From Apricaphanius iberus (Eukaryota; Chordata; Actinopteri; Cyprinodontiformes; Aphaniidae), in contig JAPXFQ010001794.1 of the NCBI GenBank assembly GCA_028564705.1, positions 532,001 through 596,000 on the forward strand: 64,000 nucleotides of DNA. Direction: 5' to 3'. A program made the position numbers and the translations under genes. Shown piece after piece: positions 1-10,524 of this stretch (positions within the stretch are counted from its first letter, which is position 1; each line of letters starts with the position of its first letter). Below the pieces are notes generated by a model. That model ran no database searches. It saw only the letters and a program-made list of their open reading frames with translations, and was not told the DNA's origin.

Positions 1-569
1 CTGCATTAATAAGTCCAGCATCGACTGACAGGAGCTGCCTTTAATGTAGCGCTGATGGACGTAAGACTCGCCTGAATCCGTGGGGATTGAATCCACCTGA
101 GCTTTGTTGGTGGAACCGAATAAACTTGGGGTGAACTGTTAGGAAAATGTAAGACAGGAAATGTCTACAGAGCCACGATTTGTTGAGTTCGCTTCTCTTG
201 GAGGGGTTGTACTGAAACTGAATTAATAAAGTATTTCTGATATTTAGCGTTTTAGGGAAAAACAGAAGAATAATGATAGCGCCGTGTGTGTGTGTGTGTG
301 TGTGGGGTGGAGGTTTGTTTGTAAAAATGAGATGAGAGCCTTCAACAACTCAACAGCCTCCCTGGCAAACGATGACATGACATAACCTGACTCAGCATGA
401 AGCGCTACGCCCACAGACGGCAGGAGAGCAAATCGCTCTCACAGGGAAAGGAGGATGGAGATGTGTTAGAATTTCACCAATAGTTTTCATTTTTTACCAT
501 GCCTCCTCTCCACCTGAAGCGGATCCGGCCGTGAAATGCCGATTCTTGTTTGTGGTGCAGAACCTTTTA
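1..569. other. Non-coding stretch with a short GT microsatellite
   Basis: No open frame with recognisable protein motifs and no clear transposon ends. The only simple structure is the GT tract listed separately. It reads as ordinary intronic or intergenic fish DNA. Confidence 0.6.
284..304. repeat. (GT)n microsatellite
   Basis: About ten GT dinucleotides in a row followed by a short G run. It is a plain dinucleotide repeat that could be length-polymorphic. Confidence 0.9.
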
Positions 570-577
570 ACCTACAT

Positions 578-1167
578 CAGAGATGTCTAAACTTTTTGCT
601 ATCTGGGCGAATCTCATCAAGTCCAAATGGCCAGATGGTCCACAAAAAGATTATTTTCCCCCTAAAAAGTGCGGGCTTTTTAACTGCTAAACAATAAATT
701 AAACATGTAATATTTTACTTAAACAAATAAAGTAGAAATTATTATAGAAAATTGATTTCCAAAAGGATTGTATATTCAGAACACGGGGCTTTTAAGCTTT
801 GCCTTTTCAAAAGAAATCATTAAGTTCTGAAATATTTCAGCGGGGTAATTTTAAAGCAAATATTTTTTTGTTTTGCTCAGCAGAAAGAACAGGGTTTGGG
901 TCGATCTGTTGTCTCTACGTCTGCTTTTGGGTGAGCTGATGCACAATAAAATAAAATAAAAAATGTGATTGTTAAAAGATGAATAATTAGTTCGGTACCA
1001 TGGAACATTTTCTATTCATTTAATTTGTCTTATAATAGAAAGTCTCCACCTGCATCAATCGTTTGTGTTGTGGTGCAAATAGCAGATCTTAAATGGTGGT
1101 CAAGGGCCGTACAAAATCATTCCAGGGGCCGTAAATGGCCCCCAGGGCCCCACTTTGGGCACCCCTT
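578..1167. mobile_element. hAT-type non-autonomous transposon, copy 1
   Basis: A 590-bp element beginning CAGAGATGTCTAAACTTT and ending in a G/C-rich stretch of the form GGCCCC..CTTTGGGCACCCCTT. The termini are loosely inverse to each other, in the style of fish hAT elements. The flanks carry an 8-bp near-duplication, ACCTACAT (570-577) and ACCTACAG (1168-1175), 7 of 8 identical; 8 bp is the hAT target-site length. There is no transposase. The same family recurs at 34757-36581, where a LINE interrupts it. Shared internal blocks include TTGTCTCTACGTC near 910 and TTAAAAGATGAATAATTAG near 973. Superfamily assignment is from termini and target duplication only. Confidence 0.8.
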
Positions 1168-1175
1168 ACCTACAG

Positions 1176-1747
1176 GTTCTGGTCAGACCGCTGTCTGGGT
1201 TCTGATCCGACTCGCTTCTCTGTCTTTCAGATTCAGTTTTATTGAACGTGTTCAACAATTTGTAATAATACATAATTCAATATATATTCCCTTCCGTTTT
1301 ACACAAAACTATCACTCAAATTTCGCAGTAAATCAAATTTACTTTCCTTGTATTCGTGCTGCAAAGCTGAATTTTTTCAAACATCTTTTTATTACGAATC
1401 ACAGCGGCATGTAAATGACACACTTTGCATATTCCCAGCTTCTCAATCTTCACCAACAATAAATAGACGATTCGCTATCAAATGCAACAATTATTTTCTT
1501 CTTCCTCCATATAATCCATTAGTATCGTTCTTTTATACTGATCTTTAAACTCATAGTTTTTTTATTTTTGTACTTTTTCATGAGGAGAAAATGATTCCAG
1601 GTGTCAGAGAGTTGCTCGTCCACACAGGAACTCTGAACAGAAATCTTTGCTTATCAGGCTGGAAAACATGAATATAATTTTAGTCAACATATAGTGCATC
1701 CATATTTACAGATATCTCGGTATAAACGACCACAGAATAAACATTTT
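1176..1747. other. AT-rich non-coding stretch
   Basis: Two overlapping open frames (1025-1414 and 1348-1548) run through AT-rich sequence without domain motifs and look like chance. Around 1229 the sequence TTCAGTTTTATTGAACGTG could be a LINE 3' end in reverse, but I could not confirm it. Confidence 0.5.
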
Positions 1748-1855
1748 ATTACCTCCATCAAGGAGGTTATGTTTTCATGCTAGCGACATAACTCAAAAGT
1801 TATGGGTGGATTTAGAGGAAATGTCTATAATGGGTCTATAATTACAGAAAAAAGT
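1748..1855. repeat. Dispersed fish repeat of the CAAGGAGGTTATGTTTTC type
   Basis: Contains ACCTCCATCAAGGAGGTTATG followed by a TTATGGGTGGATTTAGAGG-like stretch. I recall this combination as a common dispersed repeat in ray-finned fish genomes. No ends or target duplication were resolved, so the class is left open. Confidence 0.4.
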
Positions 1856-3435
1856 GATTTTTGTTTTAAACCACTAAAGTTATAACGATCCAGCTGCTAA
1901 AGGAATGTTTTCCATCAGCTCTGCTAATCCACCTCCTTTGCTTCTGCCGCTCCTCTTTAAATCTGTGTTGGAGTCGGGGAGATGGATGGAGGAGATGGTT
2001 CCATCTTCCTCCCCCTCTCCCTCCTCTTTGGTCCTGCTCCGCATCCAATGGAGCCTCTTTTTCAACTCCTCTCGACTCGTTGCCATGGTTACAGATCGTA
2101 ATAACCGTCCTAAAGTGAAAAAAAGAGCAGCCAGAACACGGGGGAATACTTGTCCAATCAGCAACGATTTAACCCAAACTATTTAGAACCAATCAGAACC
2201 ACCGTAGCAGAGCTTCTCCAACCTGCTGCCACCATGTCACTGTTCTAGAACAGATATCTGACTCATGTTTTCCTGTTTATTTCCAATTACTCCTGGTCAG
2301 CACAAAGCACAGCTTTCTTTGTGCTTTCAGCTGCAGCCAAATCTCCCCTCAAAGCTTTCACCACAAACACCGGAGTCTCTCTGTGAAACGGTGTTTGTGG
2401 TTGTGTTTCGGGCAGACTCTCAGACTTTCATGTCGTCTGAAAATCAGAGACTCCGTCTGAACCGCTTTAAGGCTGACAATGCTGCGTCACCTTCACAACC
2501 AGCATCAAAGCGTGGCGGAGACAAAGACATGAGACACAGAGGAAGGGAGTCAGAATGGGGACGGAGTCAGATCATCTCCACGCCAACTTTCAAACTCACG
2601 GCAGCTTTCATTGCTGAAGGAAGAGCTTTTCCATCTGTCCCGTTATGTGGTAAATACATTTCAGGAAGTTTCTTGCTCACTGTTTGATGTGAACCAGGTA
2701 GGAAAATCTTGAGTCGGGACCGTCTGTGATGAATTTAGCCTCCATCATAAACTGTGACTCCTTCCTGAAATAAACCGACAAAGCATCTTGTTATATTCAC
2801 TTCATAATGAAGAAAATAAGTTAAAATTTGTGAGTTACTGCTGTGCAAACATCTTCCAGCTCAATAACGTCCTATAATTGTCACTTAAGGCGTCGTATTA
2901 AGAAGTGGGCAGCTCTAAACACACACATTCATGCACAATAAAGACCTGACTGTTCTCACAACTCAGTTGACCATTTATGGGCCTAATTACCTCTGCAGCT
3001 GTTATCATTTGTTTCTAAACATTCAGAGGGGGAAGGCTGAACATTTTAATTGGTAATTGCTTATGAGACTGGAATCGGTCTGTGTGTGTGAACAAGTAAA
3101 GCGTAGGTGATGGCAGAGCTGCTAGAAGTCCCATGTGATCCAACATGAGTCCTTCAGGCTCATACAGTAAAATCCTACATCTGGAGTTTGTTTTCCTCCA
3201 TCCGGGGAGAGAAGAACATTCAAGCTCCATGAATCTGATCCACAAATAATTGTTTTTCTCTAACTAGAATAAAGGTTTCATAAATCTCAAACTTTAATCT
3301 CTGTTCAGTTATCCAGTTTCAGTTTGAGGAATGTCATTAGTTTAGATATTAAACTATTTCCTTATCTGGAACTGTAAGTTACACAATCAAACATGAACAG
3401 TTACAAGTTTATTTAAACTGTCATAAGAGAAAAAA
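1856..3435. other. Non-coding stretch, nothing assigned
   Basis: Open frames of 60-140 codons on both strands (for example 2265-2687 on + and 1880-2164 on -) overlap each other and carry no recognisable domain or flanking splice logic. No transposon ends were seen. Confidence 0.5.
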
Positions 3436-3439
3436 AAGG

Positions 3440-4015
3440 CTAATATATTATAATATTAAACTAATGTGCTTAATATTTAGCAAACCAGTTTAGCATGCTA
3501 GCTCAATACTTAAGATATTTAATTTGCAGACAAAATATTTACTAGACAAGCTAAATGCTTAGTTGGGACCTAAATATTAAACTTTTTAAACAAAATGTTT
3601 AATTTGAAACTAACTAAATACTTATTATAGAAACGTATTTAATTTGAAGCTAAATATTTAGTTAGCATGCCAAACTGGTTAGCTTCAACGTAAATATTGA
3701 ACTTAGAGCTACATACCCAGAAATGGACTTTCAAAATAAAATAAAATCATTCAGTATACAGTATTGCCAGCAGTCTATATAGAGCTTCACAAGACACAGT
3801 TTTTTATTTTGGTAGTCCTGTTCTGCTTATCTCCAAGTAAATATGCATATTAGCTTAATATTCAGCTCGCCAGTTTAGCTTGCTAGCTTCAAACTAACTA
3901 TTTAGTTCAAAGTTAAAAACGTTGTTTTTAGACTAAACATTTCCAGAGAACCTAAATGTTTAGTTAGGACCTAAATTTTTAAATTGTTACTACATAATTT
4001 GTTATTAAACAGACA
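3440..4015. repeat. TA-rich degenerate duplication with CTAAATATTTAG motifs
   Basis: A block built from variations of CTAAATATTTAG, CAGTTTAGCATGCTAGC and GGACCTAAATATTAAA. Two similar runs, about 3465-3600 and 3845-4000, lie in the same orientation roughly 385 bp apart: both pass from a CCAGTTTAGC(A/T)TGCTAGCT segment to a TTAG(T)TGGGACCTAAAT segment. Between them (3655-3690) the motifs also occur in inverse order. It is a decayed duplicated or minisatellite-like block. Related motifs reappear near 49790-49930. Confidence 0.6.
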
Positions 4016-4148
4016 TTTATAAAAGTATACATAATACAGGCGCAAATATGACTGAAAAATGAAACCCCATTTATTGATTTTATGATTGGCTTAATAACCC
4101 AAATTATTGCTGTAAATATTTAACTGTGTAAGTTAAAGGATTCTTTAA

Positions 4149-4639
4149 AGTGACAGTGTGTAGTTTTTGCTTTACATCTTTGAAAATAGCCATTAAAATA
4201 TTATGTAATAATAATTACGTAAAGCACATTAATTGCAAAATATTAGCGATATTGTAAAATATGACTTTAAAAATCAGTTTTAAAATACATAGGCGCGGGT
4301 CCTCTTTTCAGGGGAAAGCCGTAATAGATGACGTCTTTACTTCTACAAGAACCCGGATGGACAAAACGCACGGAACAAGCCCGTTATTAAAACATTGATT
4401 TCCCCTCAAAATGCAAAAAAGTTTCTCCATAAATACATTTTTACCTCTTGGCTAGTTCCAAGTGATGAAAGAGAGACTGATGTGCTCGTCATGTTGCTGC
4501 TAATGGATCATTCTCAGGGAAAACAGCACTAGTTGGACCTCCGTTGTTGAGTTTCTTACTCCAAGACACAGATACCGCGTGATTGTGATAATTTAGGTAT
4601 GCACTGCCACCTACTGGCCGAAAATTGCACACTGTGCCT
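4149..4639. mobile_element. MITE with inverted ends flanked by TTAA
   Basis: A 491-bp element. The left end AGTGACAGTGTGTAGTTTT (4149-4167) and the reverse complement of the right end AGGCACAGTGTGCAATTTT (4621-4639) match at 15 of 19 positions. Each end abuts TTAA (4145-4148 and 4640-4643), so the target duplication is probably TTAA, as in piggyBac or Kolobok elements. Because TTTAAAG is itself palindromic here, an alternative boundary is possible. The minus-strand 64-codon frame inside has no transposase motif. Confidence 0.7.
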
Positions 4640-4649
4640 TTAAAGTCGT

Positions 4650-5208
4650 TTCTAATTTCATCATCATGAGCTAGCTGTAGCACGCTAATGAGTCTTTGCT
4701 GCCATCATGTAGAACCAAAAATATCGAACTTGTCCTCTGACAGAAAGCTGTTTCTGATGCAACCTTAAATGAAATGGAGCTCCAGTTGGTGAGCCAAATC
4801 CTCCCAATAAAACCACCACCATCTCGGTTGCATCGTCTTCACTCCTCCTGAATCTTTAGTCTTCCTTTGAAAACTCAGGACCAGATTGATTCAAACAGTT
4901 TCCTCCTCTGTCTCTCTGGAGCCCCGTTCCTGCAGCCTCTGTCTCTAATTCTCTTAATGGGCTGCCCCTCTGCAGCCCTGGGACGCCATTAGGCTCCTAC
5001 TTATTAGGACTCTGGGGCCGCACACACAGCAGACGGTACAGGCTGCTCCGTGCAGGTGGAGAGGGACGCTGGGTAAAGAGGTGTTCATGCAACCCGAGGA
5101 TGGAGGAGAAAACCAATATGCTTCAGAAAAGGAGAGTTAGGAAAACTAGAGACATTTTTTTGTTTTTTTTTCTTTTCTAAAAGGAGCAGGAGAGCTGCTG
5201 CCGTGCTT
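4650..5208. other. Non-coding stretch, moderately GC-rich segment
   Basis: Holds no recognisable gene or repeat. The part around 4940-5030 (CTCTTAATGGGCTGCCCC, CCATTAGGCTCCTACTTATT) is less AT-biased than its surroundings and has the look of a conserved non-coding element, which cannot be tested here. Confidence 0.4.
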
Positions 5209-5269
5209 CTGTTTGGAGTATGAATGTGCATTTAAATCCAGCCCCCGTTACTCTGATACCGTTTAATTA

Positions 5270-5612
5270 CTGTGGGGCAAAAAAAGTATTTAGTCAGCCA
5301 CCAATTGGGCAAGTTCTTCCACTCGCACAATTGGTGAAAAACAGATGAAACGATGAAAGAGGCCTGTAATTTTCATCATCCTCAACAATGAGACAAAATG
5401 AGAAAAATTATCCTGAAAAATCACAGTCTGATTTTTTAAGAATTTATTTGCAAATTATGGTGGAAAATAAGTATTTGTTCAATAACAGTTAATCTGAATA
5501 CTTTGCTGTAAACCCTTTGTTGGCAGTGCCAGAGGTCAAAGGTTTGCTGTAAGTTTTCAGCAGGTTTCCACACACTGCTGCTGGTATTTTGGCCCATCCC
5601 TTCAATCACTCC
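5270..5612 (-). mobile_element. Tc1-like transposon, truncated fragment
   Basis: Starts CTGTGGGGCAAAAAAAGTAT after a TA dinucleotide (5268-5269), the terminal sequence of a fish Tc1-like family. It continues with the sub-terminal AATTTATTTGCAAATTATGG and GGTGGAAAATAAGTATTTG motifs, then into the 3' end of the transposase region read on the minus strand (TTTTGGCCCATCCCTTC). The rest is missing; sequence identity is lost shortly before the hAT element at 5630. The near full-length relative lies at 10525-11963. Confidence 0.85.
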
Positions 5613-5629
5613 TCTAGATCAGCGATTCC

Positions 5630-5962
5630 CAAACTTCCCAGTCTCTGACCCACAAAATAAACATTTAAGACGCCTGTGACCCCAAATCCTGATGAAAAAA
5701 AAACAAGCAATTTTTTTCTGAGTCACTTGAATAGTGGTAAAATGGCAGCATAACCAACATTAAAAGCCAATATATTTAGAAATATATGTTGTTTTTATCA
5801 ATTCAAGTCCTGTTTTTTCCCCTTTTATTTAATTTATAGTATGCGGATATTTGCTCTCGACATTTGTGGTATTAATATTTTTTCTCAAGGGAATCTCAAG
5901 ACCCCACACTTACATGTATGTGGACCAAAGTTGGGTCCTGACTCCAATTTTGGGAGCCGCTG
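5630..5962. mobile_element. hAT-type MITE (CAGCGRTTCCCAAA ends)
   Basis: A 333-bp element. The left end CAGCGATTCCCAAACTTCCC is matched by the reverse complement of the right end, CAGCGGCTCCCAAAATTGG. The flanking 8-mers are CTCTAGAT (5622-5629) and CTCTAAAG (5963-5970), 6 of 8 identical, consistent with a decayed hAT target duplication. No transposase is encoded; the 67-codon frame over the right end is incidental. Confidence 0.8.
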
Positions 5963-5970
5963 CTCTAAAG

Positions 5971-7703
5971 CTTTGACGTTAAAGTACATCTGTTACCTTT
6001 TAAATTCTTCTTTTTATTTTATCAATGTTTTATTTTTGTTTTAATATTTTTAATTTGCTTCTTATATTATACCGTGAGGCACTTTATGGTATTTTTTATA
6101 TGTAAAGGGTTCAATAGATAGAATTTACCATCTAACCAAGTCCAACAATCTTTTTTCCTACTAAAAAGTATTTTTCATCTTGTTTTGAGATTTATATACA
6201 AACCAATACCAGAATATTTTGGATTATTGTGTTGTATTTTGTATTTATAAATTCATTTCAGGCATTAATTTTCCACAGTAGAACACAACGAAGGTGAGCA
6301 TACATAGTTTATCTAAGAAACAACAAAAAAGAACTATAACCAGCTGTGTGATAAGCAAAATATTAATCTTATTTAGAGAATAACGCTCTCATTTTGCGAT
6401 TTCTACTCTGGCAGAGAAGCTTTAGACTATAATCTAGTACTTTAATTTGTCAGTGCAGTAAAACAATTACACTTGGTAAGAATTCTTATAATAAAACATG
6501 TATTCTGTAAAAGAGATTAATAATCTAACACCTTCTGCTCAAAAATACGTTTTAGCTGGAAACATGATTTTTTTTGCCGTAAAAACCAAACACGATTCAA
6601 CAGAACTGATTCAGTGGTGCTGAATAAAAAAAGCACGCCACACTTTGCAGATTCTGAGTTCGCTGTGATTTTCCTAAACATGAAAGAGTCTAACACTAGT
6701 TTTTACCCTGGAGTTCAGCATCTTTTGTGTGTGGAGCTGAGTAATAAAGAAAGCTGTGGGGACAGAGAATATATTAGCTTGTATTCAGAGGAACACCCCG
6801 CCCCTCCTCAGGAATATTAATCACTTCATTTACAGCCAGGAAGTCCCATCCTGCTCCTGACAGGTAATTATATGCATGTCTGTGTGTGCGGACGTCCATG
6901 TCTGCCTTCCCCACAATGTTTCCCGTTCCTCGGCGTCAGTGTGTGTCACAAACACCGCGGCTCGTTGGTGAAAAAGCCGTTAATATTACAGCCATCCATC
7001 TTCATCGTTTTCACCCTCATTTATTCCTGGCTGACTGCGATGATGCGGCGCTCGGCGGCTGTCTCTGGATCAGCCCTCCCATCTGGATGTTTGAGCAGGT
7101 GCTCATCGCCGCTGCTTTCTAATTAACTGCAGCACTAACTTCTCTAAATCATCGATTCAAACTAACGAGCCGAGCCACTCTGCAAATATTGGGACATTCT
7201 CTGCTCTTTGAGTTCAGTCACAAAGTTTTAATTAATAATCCTGACAAATATCATCTCATTTTTAATGCTTTATCATTGTGGGAACATTTCTGATGTTTTT
7301 TTTTGTGTTCAGCCGTTTATCCATTACAGCAGAGGAGCTCTGGAGCAAACATCTGAGTTCCTCAGAACAATAACAAGCTTAGCGGCGACAGTAAAGCCCA
7401 CTGAAGCCCATAGCTGGATTGTGAGTGTATTATAGGCGCCCTAACACAGAAATGTGTTAACACGGTGTAATATGGAGTGTTAAATCCTCTATAATCTGCA
7501 GCCTTTCTGCAACACTTTTCTTTTTTATGCTTTTTCTTATAACAAAGTGATATTCTGCTCGTCTTTTAGTTTTAGATTGTGTGTATTAGTGGAAATGTAA
7601 ACGTTTGGGCAAATGTTTGAAATTCCCAGAATTACTGAACGACAGCCGACCAGATCTAATTAACATAAGATTGAAGATTATCTATAGATTTCTGTTTTTA
7701 TGG
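5971..7703. other. Non-coding stretch, nothing assigned
   Basis: AT-rich to about 6600, then more mixed. Short open frames at 6614-6820 and 6872-7126 lack domains. The segment around 6800-6875 (GGAATATTAATCACTTC, GACAGGTAATTATATGC) contains homeodomain-like TAAT cores and could be regulatory, but nothing in the sequence proves it. Confidence 0.5.
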
Positions 7704-7711
7704 CCTAAAAT

Positions 7712-8167
7712 CAGAGGCAGTCCTAGACCATTTGGTTCCCTGGGCGAGCTTGACTGATGGCGCCCCTTTCCCATGAAAAAATAAGTCATTTCTAAAGAAT
7801 TGCACATTTATTTAAATAATAATATTATAACATGTGCAAAAGAATAAAACTGTTCAATAATAAATGTACAAAAAATAAACTTTTAACCTGAACAGTAGTG
7901 GAACATCTGAGAACAAAAAGTGCACAGTTAAGCATCCAGACTAAAATTAATTAACAATAAAACATTAAATACTGTAAAATGGGATTCACATATGTACACT
8001 ATATACACAAAATATTTGTTAGCAATATTTATGTCGAAGTATTGTTATAGATAGAGATGGCAAAAACTGTTGAAAAAACCCAAGACATTATAATTTTTTT
8101 CTTCTCGCCGCATATTTGGCGCCCCTCACTAGATAGGCGCCCCAGGGAAGCGCCTATGTCGCCGCAG
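7712..8167. mobile_element. hAT-type transposon with intact 8-bp target duplication
   Basis: A 456-bp element starting CAGAGGCAGTCCTAG and ending TAGGCG..CATGTCGCCGCAG region-style, i.e. CAG..CTG-type hAT termini when read in reverse (CTGCGGCGACATAGG). It is flanked by a perfect 8-bp duplication CCTAAAAT at 7704-7711 and 8168-8175. Both ends contain GGCGCC-rich segments (TGGCGCCCC near 7759 and GGCGCCCC near 8111 and 8137) around an AT-rich core. No transposase frame exists, so it is non-autonomous. This is the best-supported element boundary in the window. Confidence 0.88.
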
Positions 8168-8175
8168 CCTAAAAT

Positions 8176-8566
8176 GTAGCTAAAAGTAAACGTTTAAAGG
8201 AAAAGTGAAAGCCCGTTTGGCCGCCAGCGTCCTGTTCTCAGTTCCTGGCTTTGGTTTTATGGATCCTGATAAATTCTTCTTGCAAGAATGTAATTTTTCT
8301 TTGAGATTTAGTCTCAGCGTTTATCTATAAGGTGACGGTGTAAAAAGAATGGAGGCTGTTGCTTCCATTCATCAACCTTTGACCCTGAGGTCCTGCTGCT
8401 GTAATAACCGATCAGCGTGTTTTGATTTTTTGGGTAGATCTTTACCAGGGTGCCAATCAGGGGTCGTGTTAACCACATATTTTCCGTCTTTGACTGTTAT
8501 TTTTACAGATCGGTTTTCACGCCTCCTTCTGACCGCTTTAAGTAATGCACAGAGTCCAGCTTAATA
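8176..8566. other. Non-coding stretch
   Basis: Contains a 71-codon + strand open frame (8349-8564) with no recognisable domain and no splice context that I would trust. No transposon ends were seen. Confidence 0.45.
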
Positions 8567-8690
8567 AATTCCATCCATTATTTATTCCACTTGGGGTCTG
8601 GTGTCTTTCTCCAGCAGACAACGGACGCGGTACACCCTGTACTGGTCACCAGTCCATCCATCCCAGCGCTCCCAGTTAGACGCGCTCCAT
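8567..8690. repeat. Dispersed fish repeat (TACACCCTG..TGGTC..CCAGTCCATC type)
   Basis: Reads TTCCATCCATTATTTATTCC, then GCGGTACACCCTGTACTGG and ACCAGTCCATCCATC. This order matches, from memory, the very common fish repeat that runs from a CCATCCAT stretch to a 'tacaccctggactggtcgccagtccatc' segment. This copy is degenerate and its ends are not resolved. Confidence 0.55.
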
Positions 8691-8699
8691 AGATCCTGA

Positions 8700-10524
8700 T
8701 GTGCGCCAAAGACGGGTGTCGTACGGCGCCTGCTGCTGCTTTACCTCCAGTACTTTACGGGACAGAAAACGGTTCTTTCTGAGACTCTTCCGCTTCCGGT
8801 CGCTACAATAGGAGAAATGTTTCCTCATGTTGAAACTTTTTGTCTGAATTATTCATGTAATCGCAGTCTCCGGTGCAGTGAAGCACGGATTCTACCTGCA
8901 TATCAACGGTTAAACCCCCTCTGAGGGCTAATCCATTCTGTTTGAGGAAAACATCCAATCATTTCTGCAAAAAATCCCACATTTAGATTACAAAAAAGCA
9001 AAAAGGGAGCATTTATGTTCCATGCAATGCAGGAACAGCCATTATTCTAATAAGAGTTTAATTTCCTTTCCATATCTAGTTCTCTGGTCAGGTTTGATTG
9101 AATAATACTTCATAGATGAATACTGAATAGGTATTAAGTCGTATTAACTCATCACACGATTGCTGGAAACAGGTAAACCCTGCCAACAAAAAAACTACAA
9201 TAAAATATTGACGGACAAAATCGATTTTGACCAATAGTAACGGGGTTATTATCTGTACTGTTCTGCTCAAAATGGAAGAAGTGTCTCTGGTGTCCCGGTT
9301 AAACAGAACATGGACGCACAGACAAACAGGAAAGCAGAAAATCGTGTCCTGCTCCCGTCCACCACCGTCCCGCCGGGTCCTGGCCTGCTGAAAGGGGACA
9401 TGTGGCTGGGCGAGCTGCGTCACGACGCACCCAGACTCCACCGGCATGGAACGGCTCACAGACACACCAGAGCTCAGCTCCACTGCAGGCCGCTTTCTGC
9501 TTTTCTCACCTTTTGTGGCAACAGCCAGCTACAGATAAGACGCTCACAGCTTTCTCCTGAGAAAGGCAGGAGTGTAATTCTGTCCAAAACTTTGGACTGC
9601 AGAGGAAAACATGCAGCGTAGGTCTTCTTAAAGCTGGAAAAAAGCAACGCCTCAGAGCTAGCAGAAGACTGAAGACGGTGAAGGGTTCAAACTGTGATAT
9701 TAAATATTATTTTTCCAGGAACATCTCCACCATGAAGGTTATATAAGGCTTGACTGTATTTTCCCTCTAGAATATAAAAACTAGCCCAGTCTGCGTCAAA
9801 TGTGACTCAAGGAGAGGAAACGGAGTGAATGAGGAACCAGAGGTGAGATTTTTAAAAAGCAGCCTGCATTTACGTCTTCCTTCAGAAACCTTCGGCATGT
9901 TCAAATATTACAAAACACTTTCAGTAAATCTGAAACATGCAGACAATAGACTACAACAAAGAACAGACTAAACGCTGCAAGCAGCAGGTTCCCAAACCCC
10001 CCCAAAAAATAGATTCATCAAGACTAAATCTGATCAGCATCGCAGATTAACGCTTCGTCTTCTCAATCGCTGCTTCGCATCTGCCAGGAAAAGAAACATG
10101 TAAAATCAGAGGTTCCTCCTCTGCTCTGGGAACAGAAACCTGCAGACTAAATATGGACGTTTGTGTTGTTTTCCGGGCCTTTTTGTAGGCCAGCGTTTCC
10201 TCTCATCCATATATGCAAATGCAACATTTCAGAGACCGTGTCCGCGCGCAAAGCGACTTAATCAGCTTCATATTCCCATCGGGTCTCACCTTATTAATGC
10301 CCAGTAGTGCTGATATAAACTACCTGTGACGAGGCTATCAGCTTATATTCATATGATGCTGTTTGTGAAGTTATATAGTCAAAACTTTACACTTATTTAG
10401 TTTAGTAAACAAACCAAAAAACTGGGGGTTCATTTTTCAGTCATTGTTTCCAAGTTATTTATTCATTTATTAAAATCGACATGGAACAACACATTTAACT
10501 CTAATTATTTAACTTTATTGTGTA
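8700..10524. other. Non-coding stretch with a candidate conserved segment at 10220-10350
   Basis: Overlapping frames on both strands at 9088-9621 are uninformative. The segment around 10230-10340 (GCGCGCAAAGCGACTTAATC, CACCTTATTAATGCCCAG, CTGATATAAACTACCTGTG) is unusually complex, balanced in composition, free of repeat signatures and close to TAAT cores, so it is a reasonable candidate conserved non-coding element. That is inference only. Confidence 0.4.

Noticed and set aside
2265..2687. 140-codon plus-strand open frame
   Set aside because: No domain, no start or splice context, and composition like the surrounding intron; most likely chance.
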